Shown here piece by piece: positions 19,901 through 31,597 of a stretch of 64,000 nucleotides of DNA. The notes under the pieces are model-generated. The model saw only the letters and a list, made by a program, of their open reading frames with translations, did not search any database and was not told the origin of the DNA. Positions within the stretch are counted from its first letter, which is position 1. Each line of letters starts with the position of its first letter. A program made the translations under genes and the position numbers. The DNA comes from Wurfbainia villosa (lineage: Eukaryota > Streptophyta > Magnoliopsida > Zingiberales > Zingiberaceae): the NCBI GenBank assembly GCA_025175895.1, contig CM046006.1, forward strand, positions 67,538,288-67,602,287. Direction: 5' to 3'.

Positions 19901-21421
19901 CTATTCTACAAAGCACATCCCAAGTTCTCTCCTAAGTGATGAAAATTCTAGTTCGGGGAGAGGCTTGGTAAAGATGTCGGCTAGGTTGGACTTAGATTCA
20001 ATGTAATTAAGCTCAATGTCCCCCTTAGCCACATGGTCTCTAATGAAGTGATGTTTCACTTCAATGTGCTTGGTCCTAGAGTGATGCATCGGATTTTTGG
20101 TCAAGTTAATGGTGCTCACATTATCACAAAGTACTTTTATGTTGGAGTAAGTTAGCTCATAATCTTCTAAGGTATGTTTCATCCATAATAGTTGAGCTAC
20201 ACAACCACCCATAGCAACATATTCGCCGGTGGTTGATAAAGCAACACAAAGGTTGCTTCCTACTACTCCAACTAACTAGGAGGACCCAAGAAATTGGCAT
20301 CCACCACTAGTACTTTTCCTATCCAATTTGCACCCGGCATGATAATCGAATCGTATACCCAAGTAATTCAAATGACCTAGTCCTAGGGTACCATAGACCT
20401 ACATTTAGTGTGCCCTTGACATATCTTAAAATTCTTTTAACGGCAACTAAATGAGATTCCTTAGCACATGATTGATACCTAGCACACATACCAACCGCAA
20501 ATAATATGTCGGGTCTACTAGCGGTTAAATACAGGAGGTTACCAATCATGCTCCTATAAAGGGTAAGATCTATTTGTTTTCCTTCACTATCACTATCTAT
20601 TTTGGCATTGGTTGCCATTGGAGTTGACACTACCTTAGCATTTTCTAAACCAAATTTCTTAATCATTTCCTTAGCATATTTGGTTTGATAAATGTAAATT
20701 CCTTCACTAGTTTGTTTAACTTGCAAACCTAGGAAGAAATTTAATTCTCCAACTAGACTCATCTAAAACTCTTTTTCCATATTTTGAATAAAGTCTTCAA
20801 GAAGCTCATTATTTGTTGACCCAAAGATAATGTCATCAACATACACTTGGGCTACAAAAATGTCCTTAGATATTGACTTTATAAAGAGAGTTTGATCTAT
20901 ACTACCCCTTCTGAAATCCTTGGAGATTAGGAAGGTTGACAATCTTTCATACCAAGCCCGGGGAGCTTGTTTCAAACCATATAAGGCTTTCCTAAGTTTG
21001 TATACATGGTTTGGGTAGTTCATATTTTCAAACCCGGGAGGTTGTTCTACATACACCTCTTCCTTAATAAACCCATTTAGGAATGCCGATTTGACATCCA
21101 TTTGATGGAGTTTGAAACCCATATAGGAGGCATATGCTAAAAGTATTCTAATGGACTCTAATCTAGCAACTGGGCATATAGCATCATAATCAAGTCCTTC
21201 AACTGATTAAAACCCCTTGCAACTAATCGTGCTTTATTTCTAGTGATATTCCCTTGGTCATCTAGCTTGTTCCTAAAGACCCATCTTGTAGTAATAATAG
21301 TGTTTTCACTTGGTCTAGGAACTAACTCCCACACTTGACTCCTATCAAATTGAGCCAATTCATCTTGCATTGCTAAGATCCAATCCGGATCAAGTAATGC
21401 ATCTTTAATTTTTGGGCTCAA
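19901..21421 (-). pseudogene. SIRE-a reverse transcriptase and RNase H
   Basis: The RT begins with LLDPDWILAMQDELAQF and TTRWVFRNKLD (21421-21158). It continues after a frameshift near 21150 with the YVDDIIFGS catalytic motif in 21122-20763, then the thumb and connection part in 20762-20319. RNase H follows after a second frameshift near 20320, ending with HSRTKHIEVKHHFIRDHV and ADIFTKPLP and a stop at 19901. Function would be copying element RNA into DNA and removing the RNA strand. At least two frameshifts make this copy inactive, though domain texture is well kept. Confidence 0.88.
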
Positions 21422-21430
21422 TTTGAGAAA

Positions 21431-22990
21431 TTAGACTATATGACTAGTGGGGTCCCTATGGAATGACCTAGTCCTAACTCCTTGAGATAATTCACCCACA
21501 ATTTGATCTAATGGGTGACTTTGATGAACTCTTATGGTTCTAGGAGGTGTATCAAGTTGAGTTTGATCATGATTTACTTCAATTCTATGTTCATTATCGG
21601 AATCATCCCTTACTTTCCCTTGATCCAATCCTCCCCCTTGATTATTACCAACTAAGTTTAAATCTTGAAATTGTTTGGTAATTTCTTGATTTTCATTATT
21701 TATGTCATCATCAATAGGGGATTTTCTAGGGTATGTATTTGAAGTTTCATCAAATTGAACATTTGAAGATTCTTCAATCTTTTGAGTCCTTTTATTGTAG
21801 ACTCTATATCCTACACTAGTGGAGGAGTATCCAACTAGGATTCCCTCATCCGCTTTGGACTCAAATTTACTTAGGTTGTCTTTGGTATTTAAGATATAGA
21901 CTTTACATCCAAAGACCTTAAAATAATGAATTGTTGGAATTGTACCATTCCACAATTCAAATGGAGTTTTTCCTAAAAACCTATGAATTAATATTTTTGG
22001 ATATAGCAAGCGGTATTAATCGCCGCCACAAGTAGCTAGGTAAGGAATATGCATTAAGCATTGTCCTAGCCGCTTCTTGTAGGGCACGATTTTTCCTTTC
22101 CACAACCCCATTTTGTTGGGGTGTTCTAGGACAAGAAAATTCATGCTTGTACCCTTGTTCTAAGCAAAAAGTTGAAAAGTTAGAATTCTCAAACTCTCCA
22201 CCATGATCACTACAGATCAGGTTGATTTTGAGTTTTCTTTCATTTTCTACTCTTTGCTAAATCCTATGATTATTTCTAAGGTTTCATCCTTATTTTTCAA
22301 GAAAAACACCCAAGTAAACCTAGAAAAATCATCTACTATTACCAAGCAATATTTACTACCAATTATAGATGGGGTACTATGGCAATCAAATAAATCCATA
22401 TGTAGCAATTCTAATGGTAAAGCGGTACTAAGTAAATTTTTACCTTTGTGTGATGTTTTTGATTGTTTCCCTTCTTGACAAGCATCACACATCTTGTCCT
22501 TGAGATATTTGACTCTAGGCAATCCTTTGACTAGCTTCAATTTTGCTATTTTGGCTATATTCTTCATGTTTATGTGACCTAGTCTCCTATGCCAAAGCCA
22601 ACTTTCTTCCTCTTTTGCAATAAGACACTTAGTGGAAGGATTAGTAGCATAAGATAAATCAACATAATATATATTTGATTTTCTAAAGCCTACTAACATG
22701 CAATCATTTATAGTTTTGTGTCTTATAAAGCATTTTGAGGAATCAAACTTAACATCAAAATTTGCATCACATAATTGGCTTACACTAAGTAAGTTAAATT
22801 TCATATTTTTAACTAATAGAACTCTATGAATAGCAAGATTGGGAGATACCTCAATGGTGCCCTTTCCTAAGATTTTAAGTTTGCCGCTATTACCAAAGGA
22901 CACTTTTCCTTGGCTAGTGTGGTTGATAGTGGAGAATTTTCTCTCATCCCCAGTCATATGCTTTGAGCACCCACTATCAACTATCCACAA
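21431..22990 (-). pseudogene. SIRE-a protease and integrase
   Basis: The protease active site IVDSGCSKHMTGD opens this part at about 22985. The zinc-binding HRRLGH and CDACQ motifs and the first catalytic Asp (HMDLFD) of integrase follow. The frame breaks at 22247. The region 22246-22010 contains the second Asp (SDHGGEFEN) and the PQQNGVVERKN Glu motif in another frame. Text 22009-21431 holds the GKTPFELW and GYSSTSVGYRVYN C-terminal part. In the gag frame, a single TAG separates gag from the protease. Confidence 0.85.
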
Positions 22991-23005
22991 GCTTGGATCT
23001 TCTAC

Positions 23006-25710
23006 CTATGTCACATGAAAAACACAATCCTTAGGTACCCAAATCTTAGGACCACTAGCATTAGTTATAAATTTCTTTGGTACCCATGCTTTTCTCCCCT
23101 TACTTTTAATCATGGATTTTCTACTAACTAGGGATGCAAATGCTACCTCTTTCTCCTTAGGTTTATATCCTAAACCGGCCTTATTGTAAATTGCCCTTTG
23201 GTCCTTGATAATCATATCTAGATATTTGGAACCATTAGTGAACTTTTCTAGGCATGTTCTTAATTTACTTATTTCTTTTCTTAACTCATCATTTTCATCC
23301 CTAAGAGTACACTCATCATCACTAGATGATTTATCACATGATGCATCTATATTCTTAAATGATTTGATTTCTAATTTTAGATCCTTAATCCTAGTTTTTG
23401 ATCTATTTAAAGCATTTTGTAAACATGCAATAGTCTTATAAAGTAAATCTACTTTGGGTGAGTCATTTACCTCATCATCATCACTTGATGATGATTCATC
23501 ACTTGAAGAGGAAGAAGACTCCTCGCTTGAGCTTCCGGTTTCTTCCAATGCCATGAGGGCTAAGTTCCGGGTTGAATGGCAAACTTCTTCACCGTCGGTA
23601 GACTCCTCCATACTTAGAGTGTCCCACGTTTGTGCCAATATCGCCTCCTTCTTCTTCTTTTCCTTCTTCTTCTTATCCTTCTCCTCCTTTTTCTTTAGTT
23701 CCGGGCAATTGGGCTTTATATGCCCTTTCTTGTTGCAACCAAAACACGTCACGTTAGAAATAGAATTTGAATTGTTAGAAGATTTACCTCTTGAGGATTG
23801 AAACATCCTCTTCACATCCTTCTTGGTGAGCCTCCTTGACTTCCCACCAAATTTCTTGACGTAGTGTGCTACCTCACTTGCCGACAACTCATCCTCACTA
23901 CTTGATGATGTTGGTGCAGGGGCACTAGATAATCGAACTTGTGTTTTGATTATGGCAAAGACACACAAAGTTAAGTTTATATTGTTATCTCACGAGCTAA
24001 ATTAAGTGTGCAGAAAAGTACTAAAGCTGGAGCTGAAGGCTAGCGACACCCGGAGGAAGCCGTGGTGGTCGGGCGACACTTGAGTGAATTCGGAGGGAGC
24101 CGAAGGAATCGAGTGGAAGGCCGGAAGCAAGAGCTACTATCGAGGTAAGCTCGTGTGAGTGAGAGATTGTAAGGTCGTGTCCTCTTTACGGGGACGACCG
24201 TAGGCGACGATTCGACTAAGACTTCTTGTGGAAGGTCTAGGTCGAGATCGGACGGTTAGAAACCGTCGTATTTATCATTTTCCGAGCTAATCTCTTACGG
24301 GGAAGTGGTGGTCATTCTTGGACATTAGGCGATCGTATCATCGGTGATGAGATCATCGATCGTATCATCGGATCGATGATGAGAGGCATCACGATCGGTG
24401 ATGGCGGCGATTCGACTTTGCGCTAGGTCAAAACGGATAACGTTTGCCACCGATAAAAATTTGGAAAAATTCATGATCCGTTCCAAAGAAATAGGAGACA
24501 AATTCAGAGGCTAAAGTCTATAAAAGGAGGGGAGGATTCATCTCCAAAGATCATCAATTATTCATCAAGTGCTCCTACAACGCCAACGCTTCAACACCGT
24601 CATAACGCCGACGCGACGACAACCTCAGATCTTCTTCGTCGGCAGCAGATTCAAGTAATATTTTTGATATTATATTCTGTGTTTTTTATCTTCATAACGA
24701 GGTGAGGTAGGCTTGTTGCCTCATCCTCGTGTATTCGGTTTTTGTAATCGTTGTCTCCTACCTCCAACGAGGAGGAGACGTTTTAGTGCTTTGCCCTCCG
24801 TACGCGGTCTAGGACCGATAGGGCCTTGGAGTAGCAACCGCTGGGTTGTGAACCAAGTAAAATAAACGTGTTCATTTATTTTCCGCTGTGCTTACTTTGC
24901 GTATTGAACGAACGAAAAAGGAAAGTTTTACGATCGCTATTCACCCCCCCCTCTAGCGACGCTTCTCGATCCAACAGATGAGTCCTCCTCGGATTCGGAT
25001 GAGGAAGACACCTCCTTCTTTTCCTTTTTCTTCTTCTCCTTCTTTCCTACAACAAGAGCTATACCCTTCTCTTTGGATGAAGTGTTAGCTTGTTCATGCA
25101 ATTGAAATTCACAAAATAACTCATCTAATTTAACTAATGAAAGATCCCTAGAGACCTTATAGGCATCTACCATTGAGGCCCATAAGGTGGTCCTAGGGAA
25201 GGCTTGTAGTACATACCTCACAAGGTCTCGGTTGTCGACCTTTTCACCTATAACGTGTAGTCCGTTGACTACCTCCTTGAAGCGCCCGTGCATTTGGCTC
25301 ACCGTTTCATTTGTCTTCATAGTGAAGCTTTGGAGTTGGCCAATCAAAAGATCCCTCTTGGCCCTTCTTGTCTCTTTGGATCCTTCGTTGAGTTCGATGA
25401 GCTTCTCCCAAAGCTCTTTTACGGAGTTGAATGGCCCGACCTTAGATAGTTGCTCCTTGGATAGACCACATTGAAGTGTGGTCGTTGCTTTTGCATTCGC
25501 TTGTGCTTTCTTGGCCATCTCTCTTGTCCAATCCTTTGTCGGTAGTGGTGCTCCGAATTCGTCGACCGGCTTCTCAAAACCATCTACAATACTAAACCAA
25601 TTTTCAATATCGTTCATTAAATAATACTCCATCCTACCTTTCCAATATCCAAAATCGTTGCCGTCGAAGAACGGAGGCCTCGCCGTGCTATACCCCTCTT
25701 GAAATGTCAT
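23006..25710 (-). pseudogene. SIRE-a gag, split by a solo LTR
   Basis: The start is MTFQEGYSTARPPFFDG at 25710. The N-terminal half resembles the copia gag (UBN2-type) family, with LVRYVLQAFPRTTLWASMVDAYK typical of SIRE gag. A zinc knuckle CFGCNKKGHIKPNC lies near 23740, followed by an acidic Ser/Asp-rich tract and a coiled-coil-like tail. The insertion at 23909-24976 falls within the Ser/Glu-rich linker and duplicated gatga. Without the insert the two halves would be one capsid protein of about 540 residues. The true N-terminal Met is taken from the family-typical opening. Confidence 0.85.
23909..24976 (+). mobile_element. Solo SIRE-type LTR in SIRE-a gag
   Basis: It runs TGTTGGTGCAG to GATCCAACA, 1068 bp, with gatga duplicated on both sides (23904-23908 and 24977-24981). 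It is in the opposite orientation to its host. It is related to the SIRE-b LTRs, including the opening sequence, a TATA box at 24519, and a C-rich run before the end, but differs clearly from them, so it is a sister subfamily. Confidence 0.92.
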
Positions 25711-25750
25711 CTTTGCTCCGGTTGATTGCTAGATCTTCCGATGCGATCCG

Positions 25751-25763
25751 GGCTCTGATACCA
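25751..25763 (-). promoter_or_regulatory. Primer binding site of SIRE-a
   Basis: The minus strand reads TGGTATCAGAGCC just inside the 5' LTR. This is complementary to the initiator methionine tRNA 3' end. Confidence 0.9.
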
Positions 25764-25765
25764 CT

Positions 25766-26898
25766 TGTAAGGGATCGTTTGAAAGCTAGAGGGGGGGGTG
25801 AATAGCTCTTTTCGTTTGTGGTTCGGAGATAACGCTCCTACTCCACGGCGATCCTTAAGGTGGATCAACCCAAGCAATTTCACTATGAAGCTTTCTCTTT
25901 ACAAAGACCTCCTCTTCTTACAAAAGATGACAATGAAGATTTGAGAGGAGAAAGGAGATTAATACACTTAGAAAGCTTGGAAAACTTGTAGGAGCTTAGA
26001 AGAACGATCAGAATATAAGCATTAGACTCTTCTTGCTCCCCTTGGGCTCTTTTTATAGGAAAGAGCCTCTTTCCGTTGGAGGTCTATCGATCGATGACTT
26101 TCATCGATCATTGCCGCCGATTCTAACGGCTCGAATAGCCGGATTGTGGATTTCGTCGCCATCGCCAGCAGAAGACTATCGGTCGATCGCTTACGATTCG
26201 GCCGATCGATGTCGCCAGAGCCGCCTATCGACGGAATACGATTTCATAGGCCGATCGCTAATAATGGCGATCGGCGCCGACCAAAGCTGCGATCAGTCGA
26301 GTCGATCACTAGTTCGGATGGATAACCCACACGATCGATATAATGACCTTCCAAACTCTAGTGCTATATTTTAAGGGCGGCCACCGACACCATGTTCGGT
26401 CAATGTGGCACACTCAAGTACTAATTCATACTTGAAAACATAACCTAAGCCTAGACTTAACCTTCTAGCTTCTCCATCAGCCTTGCGCCTCTAGGATTTC
26501 TCTGAGTCCACGACTCCATCCATGCGCTTGCCTTCAAAAGCTTCCTTCGGTTTTGTCATGCTTTAGGTTTCTTTTTTGCCAAAGTACGCTTGGACTTTAC
26601 GCCGCCAAGACTACATGCTTGGACTTATGCCGCCAAGACTTTCCTTTGGTCTTCCTTTTCCAAGGACTGCTTGGACTTTACGCCGCCAAGACTACATGCT
26701 TGGACTTATGCTGCCAAGACCTTTTCTTGACTTCTCTTTGCCAAGATCACACTTGGACTTGTCTTTTACCAAGTCTTCATACTTGGATTTTCCTGTCACT
26801 TAAACATGTATACAATTAGATCACAAAACATTGCCTAACTTAGATGATTATCCAAACATCAAAATATATATAAATGCTTGGGGCATTGTTGCACCAAC
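25766..26898 (-). repeat. 5' LTR of SIRE-a
   Basis: This is the complete 1133-bp copy. On the plus strand it starts TGTAAGGGATCG and ends CACCAACA. A minus-strand TATA box is the complement of 26050-26057. It abuts copy 2 of the duplication at catta. Confidence 0.88.
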
Positions 26899-27102
26899 AC
26901 ATTAGTCAACCCCAAAAAATAGTCAAGCGAAGTTATAAGCTTGACTTTCCCACTATATAAGGTTCCTACTTCCTCCTTAGCCTTACTAAGTTCAAATTTA
27001 CTCTTTTCTTAAAGCTTTATCGCATATACTTGAGGCGGCCTAATAGGCCCATGGGCCCTGCTTTTCCTTTTTCTCTCTACAATCGAATCGTCACAAAAAC
27101 CC

Positions 27103-27110
27103 TATATAAA
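27103..27110 (+). promoter_or_regulatory. TATA box candidate for delta, copy 2
   Basis: Same tatataaa string and spacing to the start codon as in copy 1. Confidence 0.5.
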
Positions 27111-27278
27111 CCTCCGCCTTTTTTTTTTAGGTATTACTTAGTGTGCCCGACGATACCGTCCCTTCGACTTCTTCTCTCTTGCGACTTTCACCGGCGGTGT
27201 TCCAGCGACCCAACCTTCTCCCTCTTATACGTTCTTCTTCTCACCCTCCAAGTAAGTGCTCTGTCCTGCTTTATACCT

Positions 27279-29486
27279 ATGACCCCTAAGACCATCTCTT
27301 CCTCTGCGTGGTATGAGCATACCATAACCCAACTAGATCGCGACCACTATTTCTGTAATCTTAAAGACAGGTTTATAGAACCTTCCTTAAAATGCTGCTT
27401 CACGACCAAAATGCACCGACCAAATCATCCTCCTCCTGGTTTGACTTGTTTCTTCTCTGAACAATTTCTTAACGGCTTGTCCCTACCAGTACCGGCTGTC
27501 TATTTAGACCTTTTAGACTTCTATGGACTACCCCTGAACCAATTCACCCCCAACTCCTTTCGGATTCTGTCGGGAGCCCATATAGTGTTCCAACACTTAA
27601 ACCTCTCTTTAACTCCCAAAATATTCCATTGCTTTTTCCAATTAAAATCTTTTAAGGCAGGTCTTTTTTATTTATCTAGCCGCCCCGACTGCCAATTCCT
27701 AGTGAACCTGCCTACTTCCCATAAGGGATGAGAAGAATTATACTTTTTTGTACAGCTTCCAGCCTCTTTACCTTATTCTGATACCTGGAAGGTAAACCTT
27801 CCCGAACTACCTTCCTTCCGGGAAATGAGGACCAAATGTCCTTTCCCAGAAGTTTATAAAGTATTAGGAGAGTCACACTATTGTTCAAATCATCTACTAA
27901 AGACTCCCCTTTTAAGACACTTTGGACTATCCCACCTCCCTTCGACGACCTCGATTGCTGTAGGTAGGATGACACTTACTTTGCAATATAATTTTCCTCC
28001 TACGTTATCCGTCTTTCTTACCAATGCATTTTGTAGATAACCTAATGCAGGAAGCTTTGGTAGAAGGAGAGGCGATTGAGGCTGCCAAGAAGAAGAAGGC
28101 CTCCACCAAGAGAGGTAAATCAGTAGCAGCTCTTTCGTCCCCTCGGAAGAAACTGAGGCTAGCTAAGAAAGGAGCCCCAAGTTCCTCTGCTCTTCCCCCT
28201 CCTTCTTCCGGTCAACCTAGTTCGCAATCTCTGACTATCTATGAACTGAGAAAAAGGGGCACTACCCTATCTGTCCCATCTTCATCTCCCCAAGGGGGGG
28301 ACTCTCCTTCTTATTCTCCCCATTCATCCCCTCCTGCACATAACTTGCCTCTACCTTCCCACACCGAGTCCCTCTCTGCTCCTATCCCTACCGACGCCCT
28401 TGCTTCTCCTACCCCTCTTCGGCGCGTTGGACCCACACTCCCCTCTGAAGAAAAGGATCTTCCCCTTCCCGTTCCTCCGAGGGCCACATTGGGGTCCTTG
28501 TTGAAGAATCGTCATCCCTCGGAGGTGAAAATTTTCAATCAGTCGGGCGTACAAGGCCCTTGTGAAAAAGTGAGCAAACTGCTGTCCGAGGTATTTGCTA
28601 TTTCTTTCTCATCTTTACTATACGTCTCTATGTGTCGGCATATACTGACGTTGCTTTCCTTCTTCCAGGCCTCATCCCAACACTATAACATGGTAGTCCA
28701 GCTGGCTCAGTTCCAATCCAGCATGGAGACCCGCCACTTCGCTGCTATAGCGCAACAGAAAGAGCTCGTTCGGCAGTTAAGCGAGCGAGAGGCGAAGGAA
28801 GCTGACCTGAGGGGCCAATGTGAAGATGCAATGATGCAATTGGCCCTGGTCCAAAGCGAGAAGGAGGAACTGTAGCGAAAGAATGAGGAACTCGAACGAC
28901 GAGTTTTCCTCCAATCTAGTGAATTGCAACAAGTGGACGTCTTGGCCCGTGAACTGAAGGAATATAAAGGACACCTTGGGGATTCCATGATCAAAGATGC
29001 TGACTCCTCGACTACAATTCTACAGCTTCAGCAAGAATGCTACAGGCTTCAACTAGAGCGTCAGGCCTAGGAAGCTACCAAGAAATCCTGTATAGAAAAA
29101 TGTCAGGAGCTTTCCTCCATAGTGGCGGCTCTTCCTCAAGCCTTATCATCGGTGGCTCGGCAACAGTCCACCCTTCACAAAGAGTACTCTGAGGCCCTTT
29201 CCACTCTGGGACAGCAAGCCATACAAGCAGCCATCGAAAAAGATGCCTTGGCGGCCAAATTGGCGGAAAGTCGAGCCCAGCTGGCCAAATGTCAAGATCA
29301 ATTTGAAGGGCAAGCGATCTTAAGGGGAGATACGTCAAGAAGGAGGTAGATCTATTCATACTAGGCTTTGAGGGGTCTTCGGCTCAAAATGTCGAACGAG
29401 GATATCCGCCCCCTGGTATGGACACCAGCTACTTAGATCCTGTAGATGCCCTAGCCAAGTGTCCTCCTGAACTGTTTGAATTGTAA
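27279..29486 (+). pseudogene. Antisense accessory gene delta, copy 2
   Basis: The three-exon structure of copy 1 is conserved: exon 1 27279-27963, intron 27964-28036, exon 2 28037-28590, intron 28591-28668, exon 3 28669-29486. Splice sites are identical in type and position. Exon 1 is three bases longer than in copy 1. Breaks are TGA 27729-27731 and TAG at about 29068 (both shared with copy 1), a private TAG at 28873-28875 and a private frameshift near 29300. The copy 1 stop at 9654 is absent here. The introns have changed only by substitutions. Confidence 0.78.
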
Positions 29487-30338
29487 CTTCTAATGTTCCA
29501 CTTCTTGTAATGACTTTTTCCTTATCAATGAAGAACAATTATGTTAACCATAACTTTTATTATCATCCCTGTATGTCTCCTTGTGGGTCGGAAATTCTGG
29601 ACCAACTTCAATCTTTCCTCTTTTTATACTATCATTCCTTTTCTTGTGTCGTACGGCGCAATCGTCGTGTCACGCCCCGAGAGCATGCCGAGCCGAAAAT
29701 CAAACGGACGGCATCTCCCCTGTACGTGGCAACATTTCGGGTTAATACAAGGCCCGTAGGCCCACAACAACAACAATATATATAACAAATAACAGCAGCA
29801 GAAATAAAGAGCGCATACCCACAACATACATAACAAAAATCTACAGGTGTACACCACCTGACAAGTCCACAGTAAAAAACCGTAAATAAAACAACTACAC
29901 AAATAGAGTCCACGATATCACGACAAAATCCATAACAACAACAAGTCCATACATATCAAAGTCCAAGACATAACCAAAAACGAACTCCTCGGGAGACTCG
30001 GAAAACAGAGATGGGATGGATCGGTCGGCGCAGCTCCAAGTCGTCACAAGGCATCTACCTGTTACCTGGGCGACAGAAAAACCCAGGGTCGGAGGTGGTG
30101 AGTAAAACTCAGCAGGTAATCAGAGAAAACATGTAAATATATATATCAATATTACATGTCATTCAACAGTCTAAATCTACTAGAACAACGGGTATACATC
30201 AGCATAAAAGGTATATATGCATGCATACACTAAATAAACTGAACAACAACGATGCTGACATACCTGACCGTCAGCTACTCTATCCTGATCCAACCTGGGC
30301 ATATATCCACATCATAGGGTATAAAAGAATAACACTAA

Positions 30339-31378
30339 TGTTGGTGCAGTAGGCACCTAAGTCGAACCTGAGTTTTGATTATAGCAAACGATACAAAGTT
30401 AAGCTCATGTCGTTATCTCACGAGCTAAATCGAGTGTGCAGAAAATTGCTATAGCTGGAACTGAAGGCAAGCAACACCCGGAGGAAGCCGCGGTGGTCGG
30501 GCGACACTCGAGTTACTTCGGAGGGAGCCGAAGGAATCGAGTGGAAGGCAGAAGCAAAAGCGACAAGTAAGTATCGAGGTAAGCTCGTGTGTGCAAGCGT
30601 AAGTGAGGTCGTGTCCTTTGTACGGGGACGTCCTTAGGCGACGATCCGACCCAAGACTTCCCATGGAAGGTCTATGTTGAGATCGGACGGCAAGTGGCCG
30701 TCGAATTCACTTATATTTTGAGCTAACTCCTTTTTTAGTCAAAAATCGTGGCTGCCAGTTCAACCGGCCAGTAACTTGGCGTGACTCAACGCCATTCAAC
30801 CGGTGGTCAAAATCAGCCTCGAGACCATTTTTCAAGGAGTTTTGTGCCCATTTGTGATTGGTTGAAGACCCATTCGTTGAGGGGCTTAAAGGCTATAAAA
30901 GGAGGGCCAAACCTAGGGTTTTTCATCAATTAAAAAGCTTCCAAGTGCTTCCGATACGCTACGAGTCTCCGACATCCCTACGACGAAGCGCTGCCGAGAC
31001 GACGACTCAAGCTCCAAATTTCAAGCATTCAAAAGTCATCGGTATAAATTTTATAAGTTGTTTTTATTTCAAGCTTTAAATCATATCAAGGAGAGGGGGA
31101 GTGTCCCTCTACCTTGAGTATTTATCGAGTTTTGTATTCGTTTAACTCCTACCTCCAACGAGGAGGAGTTTGGTTAGTATTTTGCCCTCCGTGCGTGGTC
31201 AAGGACCACTAGGGCCTTGGAGTAGTAGCCGTAGGCTACGAACCAAGTAAAAAACCCTCGTGTTTTATTTATTTATTGCTATCTTTCCGCTGCGTTTACT
31301 CGTACCAATTCAAACGATTACGAAAAAGTTTTTATCGCTATTCACCCCCCCCCCTCTAGCGCTCAAATCGATCCAACA
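30339..31378 (+). repeat. 5' LTR of SIRE-b
   Basis: TGTTGGTGCAG to GATCCAACA, with a TATA box at 30894-30900 (tataaaa). Confidence 0.95.
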
Positions 31379-31380
31379 AT

Positions 31381-31393
31381 TGGTATCAGAGCC
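31381..31393 (+). promoter_or_regulatory. Primer binding site of SIRE-b
   Basis: tggtatcagagcc, two bases after the LTR, matches initiator methionine tRNA. Confidence 0.92.
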
Positions 31394-31597
31394 GGGGGTT
31401 GCTAAGATTTGGTGAAACCACCAATCTAGCCATTTTACAGATTTATTTGTCCTTTAATTCTGTTTTTTTTTATTTATTTCGCTTTGTTAAAGTTTTCTCC
31501 CGCACTACTAATCCAAGACGCGAGTCTTGGTACTTGTTTTTGAGTTTTTGTCTTTGCTAGCTTTTCGGTCTTCGTCTCTTTTTGTCTTTTTGTTTTA

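Larger units (their letters stand above)
15562..26898 (-). mobile_element. SIRE-like Ty1/copia element SIRE-a, minus strand
   Basis: Two LTRs flank an 9.1-kb internal region with a methionine tRNA primer site, gag, protease, integrase, RT and RNase H in the copia order on the minus strand. A long 3' region contains an envelope-position ORF. The polypurine tract and LTR ends are of SIRE type. The left LTR is truncated by 54 bp at the breakpoint, while the right one is complete. A solo LTR sits in gag. If the right flank catta is one half of the target duplication, the original insertion site would be the LTR/internal border of the Tat element (compare 7858-7862). Confidence 0.88.
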
